A stretch of DNA of 64,000 nt from Sinonovacula constricta. Lineage: Eukaryota; Mollusca; Bivalvia; Cardiida; Solecurtidae. The notes under the pieces were generated by a model that made no database searches, was not told the DNA's origin, and saw nothing but the letters and a program-made list of their open reading frames with translations. Below are positions 56,284 through 64,000 of this stretch, one piece after another (the first letter of the stretch is position 1; each line of letters starts with the position of its first letter). The DNA lies in the NCBI GenBank assembly GCA_007844125.1, contig CM017567.1:2516660-2580659 (forward strand), in the 5' to 3' direction. The position numbers and the translations under genes were made by a program.

Positions 56284-56430
56284 TGGCACTCATGGCCCAT
56301 CAGTTAGAGTTGCCCCCTTGTAACTCCTCAGCCCCTCACATTGTGGGTTCAAGTCCCAGTTGGGGTGAGAACTTCCATGTGGGGAGGTCTTCCATCTGAC
56401 CTGCGGTGTGCCTCTGATTCTCATGCCGGT
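56284..56430 (+). repeat. SINE-A copy, 3'-truncated
   Basis: TGGCACTCATGGCCCATCAG, TTAGAGTTGCCCCC, AACTCCTCAGCCCCTCACAT, B box GGTTCAAGTCCCAG, GGGGAGGTCTTCCATCTGAC, CTGCGGTGTGCC. It ends before the TCTTCCTCC block. Confidence 0.82.
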
Positions 56431-57002
56431 TGACTCACACCTCCCCATTAAGGTGCAAATCAGGGCATTGATGATGTTAACTCTTCAAATTTTAATAACA
56501 TCAACCATATTACTTACATTATTCACACAAACTCTAAAATTTATGCTAACAACCTCATGCAAAGATAAGCAATGTTTACACTGTTGGATATCCTGTACCA
56601 ACAACAATAATTTGGTAATCAGTAGCTGGTCAAAGGAAACTTATTACAAATGACATGATATATCCAATGAAACCAGGCTGTTTTGGATCTACACCTTGTT
56701 CAGGTTTAACTTATTTTTGTCTCTGATAAAGTCTGTATCCAACATTCAGTGACATTTTCTTTGCACTCTGCATAGAGAAACATCCATCCTTACAAACCTA
56801 CGGTATTTACCTGCTCTTTACCACCAAATATTCAGGTAAGCCATAGACTGGCTCTACAGCAAAAAGTGTAGACCCTGCACCAGCCGACATGGACCTACAC
56901 TATTTAAATAAAACTGTTCTGTATGCACTTAGCAGGTAAAGTGTTAACTTATCATCATCCTGCACTTTCAATCTTCATCTATTTCCCTTTATACACTTGA
57001 AT

Positions 57003-57057
57003 CATCTTCAGATAACTGAATGTCTGTGGGACAATAAACCCCAACAAAACAACAGGA
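57003..57057 (+). repeat. SINE-C 3' end fragment
   Basis: CTTCAGATAACTGAATGTCT, GTGGGACAATAAACCCCAAC, AAAACAACA: the 3' end of the family only. Confidence 0.65.
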
Positions 57058-57867
57058 CTGCTAACACACTGTCATTGTTGGTTTACATGCCTGTTTTGAA
57101 AACAAACAAAAAAGTTTGTAAGAAGAAGCCTTTAAATTTCATGAAGGTGCATACGTCAACTAAGCAAACATAACTTTTATGAAGATGTTTAAAAATAACT
57201 TGACAAAAATGTCATTTTTTTTTCAAGCCAATTTTAGAGTAGTTTTTTGGAGCAAAACACTCTCCTACAGCTATTATTGGTGAGTGAGGACCCAAGAAAA
57301 ATGTCCGAATATAACCACGAGGTGGGGTGGGGGGGTGGTTATTAAAAATTTAATCTAAGGTAAAATATTCCTTTCAAAAACATGATTCACAGACATGATT
57401 TTGTTAACTAATCACTCTGTCTTGTGGCTTTTATGATTAGATTACTGCACATCACGACACTGTGCATTAATTGGCAAAATATCATATAAAGTCAAAATCT
57501 ATTTAATAGAAATAGCAATTTGATGTTATGTTCTTCTTATACGAACCATATACACATCACATGAAGATGAGAGAAATTATATGTATAATATATGTATATC
57601 TATACCCATCCTTTGAGATTATGATGTCACTGTATATGGTATAATAAACTAGTTTATCATTAATGATAATAACTATCTTGATAATAAGATTCGTCACTAT
57701 ATTGGGAGATAGTGGGTACGACTCGGGGCCAGCTGGCTAAAAGTTCTGTACTACTCTGTACTTATAACAATCACAGCTCCAAACATTTGGGTGTCTAGAC
57801 ACTGATAACCTTATATTGTCTGGTGTCAGGGTCAGATATGGACAATGTTGTCATTGTTTCTGTTGAT

Positions 57868-58190
57868 GTTTGAAGTGGTAGTAGTAGTAGTAGTGGTGAG
57901 GTAGTGGTAGTAGGAGTAGTATTAGAAGTAGTGGTAGTCATGTTAGAAGTGGTGGTAGTAGTAGTGGTGGTGAGGTAGTGGTAGTAGGAATAGTATTAGT
58001 ATTAGTAGTAGTCATGTTAGAAGTGGTGGTAGTAGTAGTGGTGGTGAGGTAGTGGTAGTAGGAATAGTATTAGTAGTAGTGGTAGTCATGTTAGAAGAGG
58101 TGGTAATAGTAGTGGTGGTGAGGTAGTGGTAGTAGGAATGGTATTAGTAGTAGTGGTAGTCATGGTAGTAGTTGTAGTAGAAGTTTTTAG
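57868..58190 (+). repeat. GTA/GTG-rich compound minisatellite
   Basis: TAG/TGG trinucleotides organised into units of about 70 bp, each with GTGGTGAGGTAGTGGTAGTA, GGAATAGTATTAG and GTAGTCATGTTAGAAG. About 4.5 units. Confidence 0.92.
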
Positions 58191-59044
58191 CCCGAAGTAG
58201 GACTTGAAACCATGCTGTGATCAAATCACATACAAGTTGGGGACTCTACCCACATGTCTTCTGTTGTGATGTAATACTTCTCGAATAAGCACATAGTAAA
58301 TATCACTTTTGCATATGGTACAATCGCTTATCTACGTCTAGGTGGTTTAATCTTTTTTTTTGCCCATAAGCATATTCTGTCCCTTCAAGTAGTGCTTATA
58401 ATAGAACTGGTATACTAAATAATCAAGCATATATATTTGTTTTGTTCTTGATACAGAATTTTTCCAGCATGTGGACTTAATGGCAAACGTGATGAAAATC
58501 ACTTTCAGACTAAACATACAGTACATATGTACATTGGACATAATAATACTATGAACTGAATTTTGATCCTGAAAGGTTAATTGGGCATCTGACACCTGAT
58601 CATGTGGCTGATATCATGTGTTAACTTGTGATTATGAGATTATTGCATAATACTTGTACATTGTGAGTGTTAGACTTACAATTTGATATTTGTGATTATT
58701 TGTGGCTTGATGACGTAACATTGCAGTGCAATATTTTGTGTAGTGTTTTAGAAATATTGTTTGAATTTAGATTGTTTGTTTTTTAGTTTTATTTTGGTAA
58801 TTTGCACTAATTATTTTGGTAAAAATGGTACCTTCCATTTTTGGAACCCACGTTCACTCATACACTTCTCCTTCAAGGTGGCCGTGTGATATTAGGCTTG
58901 TAAAAGTTTGTTTTCATAAATATTCATAGCAACCAGTGGTCCATTGAAAATGTGCCTTACATTGACGCAACTCATTAATTGAAATTAAAAAAAAATGGTT
59001 GTCAATGTCAAGATAATTACACTTACCTGAGCTGCCCATTGTTT

Positions 59045-59770
59045 ACAAATGGCTTTATAAGTCTGTGTCTATAAGTCAGACTGAATGGCCAATGTGTTGA
59101 GAGGGGTTAAGGAGTTTATAAGACAGTGACTGCAAGTCAGACTGTATGGCCAATGTGTTGGGTGGGGTTAAGGAGTTTATAAGACAGTGACTACAAGTCA
59201 GACTGTATGGCCAATGTGTTGGGTGGGGTTAAGGAGTTTATAAGTCAGTGACTACAAGGTAGACTGTATGGCCAATGTGTTGGGTGGGGTTAAGGAGTTT
59301 ATAAGACAGTGACTACAAGTCAGACTGTATGGCCAATTTGTTGAGTGGGGTTAAGGAGTTTATAAGACAGTGACTACAAGCCAGACTGTATGGCCAATGT
59401 GTTGGGTGGGGTTAAGGAGTTAATAAGACAGTGACTGTAAGTCCGACTGTATGGCCAATATGTTGGGTGGGGTTAAGGAGTTTATAAGACAGTGACTACA
59501 AGTCAGACTGTATGGCCAATGTGTTGGGTGGAGTTAAGGAGTTTATAAGACAGTGACTATATATCAGACAGTATGGCTTAAGCAATGAGGGTTTGAGGGT
59601 TTATAATATTTTGACTGTGTTGCAGGGTCTTCAGAAAATTATAAGACTGAATGATCTATTCACTGATGAGTTAAGGGATTTATAAGTCAGTGACTACAAG
59701 TGTGTATGCATGGCCAATGTTTTAGAGGTTGAGGGCTTTATAAGTCAGTGTCTTGAAGTTATGGGGAATG
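59045..59770 (+). repeat. 61-bp minisatellite, about 9 good units plus decayed ones
   Basis: The unit contains GACTGTATGGCCAATGTGTT, GGGTGGGGTTAAGGAG and TTTATAAGACAGTGACTACA. Units after about 59580 are progressively degenerate. Confidence 0.95.
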
Positions 59771-60084
59771 TTATCTGACAGGATGAGTCAGTTTCACATG
59801 AGTTTGTTTCACACAGAAGTGAAATATCTTTCTTATCGGGGGAATGGTGATTACCGACATTTGAATGGCTGTGTTTGCAAAAGGAAACCTTGATATGGCT
59901 GATAAACATTGGTTGGCCTGACAACAAATATCAGCAATACTTTGACAGCATAGTCTCATTGCTTATTACAAAATAGTGAAATTGTTAAAGATAATAATTA
60001 TTTTATTTGTTTTATCACTAGAACACATTATAGTTCAATGTCATATATAACCTGTATATAAGGGTTTGTCTGCCGGTCTGATGA

Positions 60085-60270
60085 TGAGTTTACTTTTCTG
60101 CTGCGGATGTCTTAGGTTCTGGAATAGGCAGCAGGTGTTTCGAGTACGTTTCTGCTGCTGGTGTCCTATGTTCTGTGGTAGGCATCAGGTGTTTTTGAGC
60201 AGTTTTCTGCTGTGGGTGTCCTAGGTTCGGTGGTAGGCAGCAGGTGTTTTGAGAAGTTTTTTTGCTGTGG
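60085..60270 (+). repeat. About 58-bp tandem repeat, 3 units
   Basis: Repeats of TTTCTGCTG.GG.TGTC, CTA.GTTC.G.GGTAGGCA and GCAGGTGTTTTGAG. A related piece, TTGGTAGGCAGCAGGAGG, lies at 60539-60556. Confidence 0.85.
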
Positions 60271-60601
60271 GTCAGGGGCATGCCTGGGCTTACGCACTTA
60301 CGCTCGTGCGTACAGTTGCTTCCAAAAATTGAAAAAATAAAAACGTCAAAAAGCAAATAAAAATCATACATAACCTGTGTCTGGCACTTGTTTTTAGCTG
60401 TTTCATTTTTTAAATTAGAGTTCTTTAACCCTTTTCCAAATTCTACAAATACTTCTGTAATCCTACCTCATGTATTTCTGTCCCTTCCTGCTCGTTGTAC
60501 TGTGACAGAGTTTCTCCCCAGAATGCAGGTAGGCATCTTTGGTAGGCAGCAGGAGGCTTGCTTTTCTTATACGCACTCTCCAGCATCGCATGTTCAGCTG
60601 A

Positions 60602-61605
60602 TTAATGGGGGCCAGATTGCAGACTTTAAAGTTTGTCTTAAAGCCTTCATACCAATGTACAAATCAGTAGTAACAATGCCGTGTTCCAGATTGCAAACTT
60701 TAAAGTTGGTCTTAGAGCTTGCATACAAAGTACCAATATACCAAGCAGTAGCAACAATGCTGTGTTCCAGATTGCAGACATTAAAGTTGGTCTTAAAGCC
60801 TTCATACAAAGTACCAGTATATAAATCAGTATTAACAATGCTGTGTTCCAGATTGCAGACTTTAAAGTTGGTCTTAAAGCCTTCATACCCAGTACCAATA
60901 TACAAAGCAGTAGCAACAATGCTGTGTTCCAGATTGCAGACATAAAAGTTGGTCTAAAAGCCTTCATACCAAGTACCAATGTACAAATCAGTAGTAACAA
61001 TGCTGTGTTCCAGATTGCAGACATTAAAGTTGGTCTTAAAGCCTTCATACCAAGTACCAATGTACAAAGCAGTAGCAACAATGCTGTGTTCCAGATTGCA
61101 GACTTTAAAGTTGGTCTTAAGGCCTTCATACCAAGTACCAATGTACAAAGCAGTAGCAACAATGCTGTGTTCTAGATTGCAGACTTTAAAGTTGGTCTTA
61201 AGGCCTTCATACAAAGTACCAATGTACAAATCAGTAGTAACAATGCTGTGTTCCAGATTGCAGACATTAAAGTTGGTCTTAAAGCCTTCATACCAAGTAC
61301 CAATGTACAAAGCAGTAGCAACAATGCTGTGTTCCAGAATGCAGACTTTAAAGTTGGTCTTAAGGCCTTCATACAAAGTACCAATGTACAAAGCAGTAGC
61401 AACAATGCTGTGTTCCAGAATGCAGACTTTAAAGTTGGTCTTTAGGCCTTCATACAAAGTACCAATGTACAAAGCAGTAGTAACAATGCTGTGTTCCAGA
61501 ATGCAGACTTTAAAGTTGGTCTTTAGGCCTTCATACAAAGTACCAATGTACAAAGCAGTAGTAACAATGCTGTGTTCTAGATTGCAGACTTTAAAGCCTG
61601 CATAC
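60602..61605 (+). repeat. 81-bp minisatellite, about 12.5 units
   Basis: The unit contains CAGATTGCAGACTTTAAAGT, TGGTCTTAAAGCCTTCATAC, AAGTACCAATGTACAAAGC and AGTAGCAACAATGCTGTGTT. The period is divisible by 3 and units lack stops in several frames, giving long open frames on both strands. I see no start, splice or homology evidence for a protein. Confidence 0.96.
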
Positions 61606-62186
61606 ATTAAGTTAATAACAACAATGTTCTGTTCTACTCTTATGCACAGCTATATTAGCTGTAAAAGAACTTTTTTGTGTAATATAAAGATAATGCTGCT
61701 TTCAAGCCTGGCTTTCATGGCAGGCTATTACAGTTTGAGAGCATTATATTTTTTTAAATCATACGCCATCTCTATGTAATCAGAAGATTTATATATCTAC
61801 ATGAAGTAATTAGATGGTTAACTAATTAGAAACATACATTAACTAAAGAATTTAAAATTAAGCTGTCAGTTGTCTCCTTCAGATTTCAGTATTCTTGTGC
61901 TCGATTTTAACCCATGCCTGATGGCATAGATCTTAAAGTTCATTCCACATTTGATACTGTCACCTGATCTGTTAGCAAATACAATACATGGCTTGGTGAC
62001 ACAGAGATTGACTAAATTTGCCTTTGAAGCACTATAGGTATTATGTTGGTTGTAGTTACTTAAGGTATGAACCCTGTTGACAGCAACTTATAGAAGTCAT
62101 GGTACAAAGGGTAGTGGTATTCAGTAGTTCACTTGATAAAGCTGGGTAAGCTATATGTGTATTTCCACAATATTTAACCGTGTTGG

Positions 62187-62450
62187 ATTAGTTGGATTAG
62201 CCGGCATTTTTGCCGATACTGCGCAGCGACATTTCTATCATTATAGCACAGGGGCACTTATGAGGTGCCCAGGGACTGAACCCGGCCGGTCCATTATACT
62301 GACACCGACGAGTCAGGCGTAATGCTGTCCCCTTAGCCCCGAGCGTTAGGAGGGAAGCCACTACTACCAACTTAAAAGTCTTTGGTTAGACCCGGCCGGG
62401 GTTCGAACCCACGACCTCCCGATCCGCAAGCCGACGCTCTACCACCTGAG
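62187..62450 (-). repeat. SINE-B copy, reverse strand, 11-bp target duplication
   Basis: On the minus strand it has GGTGGTAGAGCGTCGGCTTG, B box GGTTCGAACCCCGG, GACTCGTCGGTGTCAGTATA, GGGTTCAGTCCCTGGGCACC and AATGTCGCTGCGCAGTATCG. AACCGTGTTGG flanks it at 62176-62186 and 62451-62461. It sits inside a SINE-C remnant. Confidence 0.95.
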
Positions 62451-62461
62451 AACCGTGTTGG

Positions 62462-64000
62462 TCCAGTGTTAAGATTCTGTGACTAGATATGGTATGATAT
62501 CATGGCTGTGTATGATATTATGGCTGTGGCATCATATCATGGCTGGTCTTATATAATGGTTGTGGTATCATATGGCTATGGTATAATATAATTGCTGGTA
62601 TCATATCATGGCTGGTATCATATCATGGCTGTGGTATCATATCATGGCTGGTATTATATAATGGTTGTGGTATAAAATCATGGCTTTGGTATAATTGCCG
62701 GTATCATATCATGGCTGTAGTATCATATCATGGCTGATATCATTTCATGGCTATGGTATCATATCATGGCTGGCATCATATCATGGCTGGTATCTTATAA
62801 TGGCTATAGCATCATATCATGGCTTGTATCATATAATGACTGTGGTATCATATCATGGCTGGTATCATATAATGGCTGTGGTATCATATCATGGCCATGG
62901 TATCATATCATGGCTGGTATCATATCATGGCTGGTATCATATAATGGCTGGTATCATACAATGGCTGTGGTATCATATCATGGCCATGGTATCATATCAT
63001 GGCTGGTATCATATCATGGCTGGTATCATATAATGGCTGGTATCATACAATGGCTGTGGTATCATATTATGGCTATGGTATCATATCATGGCTGTGGTAT
63101 CATATCATGGCTGGTATCATATCATGGCTGGTATCATATCATAGCTATGGTATCATATCATAGCTGTGGTATCATATCATGGCTGGTATCATATCATGGC
63201 TGTGGTATCATATCATAGCTGGTATCATATCATGGCTGGTATCATATCATGGCTGGTATCATATCATAGCTGTGGTATCATATCATAGCTGTGGTATCAT
63301 ATCATGGCTGGTATCATATCATGGCTGTGGTATCATATCATAGCTGTGGTATCATATCATGGCTGGTATCATATCATGGCTGGTTTCATATCATGGCTGT
63401 GGTATCATATCATAGCTGTGGTATCATATCATGGCTGGTACCATATCATGGCTGTGGTATCATATCATAGCTGTGGTATCATATCATGGCTGGTATCATA
63501 TCATGGCTGGTTTCATATCATGGCTGTGGTATCATATCATGGCTATGGTATCATATCATGGCTGGTATCATATCATGGCTGTCATATCATATCATAGCTG
63601 TGGTATCATATCATGGCTATGGTATCATATCATAGCTGTGGTATCATATCATAGCTGTGGTATCATATCATAGCTGTGGTATCATATCATGGCTGGTATC
63701 ATATCATAACTGGTATCATATCATGTCTGGTATCATATCTGGCTATGGTACCATATCGTAGCTGTGGTATCATATCTAGCTATGGTATCATATCATGGCT
63801 GTGGTATATCATGGCTGTGGTATCATATCATGGCTATGGTATCATATGGATGGTTTCATATCATGGCTGGTATCATATCATGGCTAGTATCATATCATGC
63901 CTGTGGTATCATATCATGGCTATGGTATATCATGGTTGTGGTATCATATCATGGCTGGTATCATATCATGGCTGGTATCATATCATGGCTGATATCATAT
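62462..64000 (+). repeat. 17/19-bp satellite array, runs off the window
   Basis: Units are GGTATCATATCATGGCT (17 bp), or the same plus GT or AT (19 bp), with a frequent G-to-A variant (CATAGCT). The first 200 bp are irregular and the rest is highly regular. At least 80 units. Frames such as SYHGWYHIMAG are translations of this unit, not proteins. Confidence 0.96.

Larger units (their letters stand above)
42715..64000 (+). other. Presumed SGPP intron 1 or downstream DNA (21 kb, no coding exon found)
   Basis: No segment resembling the SGPP motif 3 exon was found by eye. The stretch is a patchwork of MITEs, nested SINEs, a hAT-like element and tandem arrays. Unassigned parts (for example 43300-45200, 47010-47950, 52390-54660 and 55230-57860) are AT-rich without coding structure. 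A short exon could have been missed. Confidence 0.5.

Noticed and set aside
60388..61779. Repetitive open frames of up to 266 codons
   Set aside because: Produced by the 81-bp minisatellite, and open on both strands. No independent gene evidence.
62395..62450. Possible minus-strand tRNA gene
   Set aside because: It is the tRNA-like head of a SINE-B with a clear target duplication.
62695..63673. Open frames with SYHGWYHIMAG-type repeats
   Set aside because: Translation of the 17/19-bp satellite.
62462..64000. CRISPR-like array
   Set aside because: There are no unique spacers between repeats, and the genome is eukaryotic. It is a simple satellite.

Overview
The window is AT-rich, intron-dense animal nuclear DNA. 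It holds no prokaryotic genes. The recognised proteins (a Tousled-like kinase and a sphingosine-1-phosphate phosphatase), the GT-AG introns, and the abundance of tRNA-derived SINEs, MITEs and minisatellites fit an invertebrate, most likely a bivalve mollusc. The organism call is inference from style and protein divergence, not from a marker gene.

Layout. (1) Positions 543-29277, + strand: the 3' seventeen coding exons of a Tousled-like kinase (TLK1/TLK2 orthologue). They join in phase without a break into 620 residues ending at TAG 29275-29277. The N-terminus lies to the left of the window. Exons encode, in order, a short nuclear-type segment, a Ser-rich linker, coiled coils, a complete Ser/Thr kinase domain and a Ser-rich tail. 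Introns are packed with three recurring SINE families (called here A, B and C), several inverted-repeat elements and minisatellites. (2) About 29278-37000: a probable long 3' UTR and intergenic sequence, with candidate poly(A) signals and no SINE that I recognise. (3) About 37040-41940: repeats, then two promoter-like patches. The one at 41903-41935 (E-box, CCAAT, TATA) is well placed for the next gene. (4) 42058-42714, + strand: first coding exon of a sphingosine-1-phosphate phosphatase (SGPP), carrying two of the three phosphatase motifs. The rest of that gene is not visible and probably lies to the right. (5) 42715-64000: the presumed SGPP first intron, made of TTAA-flanked MITEs, nested SINEs, a hAT-like element and, from 57.8 kb on, a series of five unrelated tandem arrays. 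The last array runs off the window.

The two genes have no obvious functional link: TLK acts in nuclear chromatin assembly, SGPP in ER sphingolipid turnover. Of most interest are a tandem duplication that copied a TLK splice acceptor and made a possible new in-frame 42-nt exon; two in-frame alternative acceptors inside the kinase domain; a MITE family whose TTAA target duplication is demonstrated by a SINE it interrupts; and a 17/19-bp satellite that appears to have grown out of a SINE fragment.
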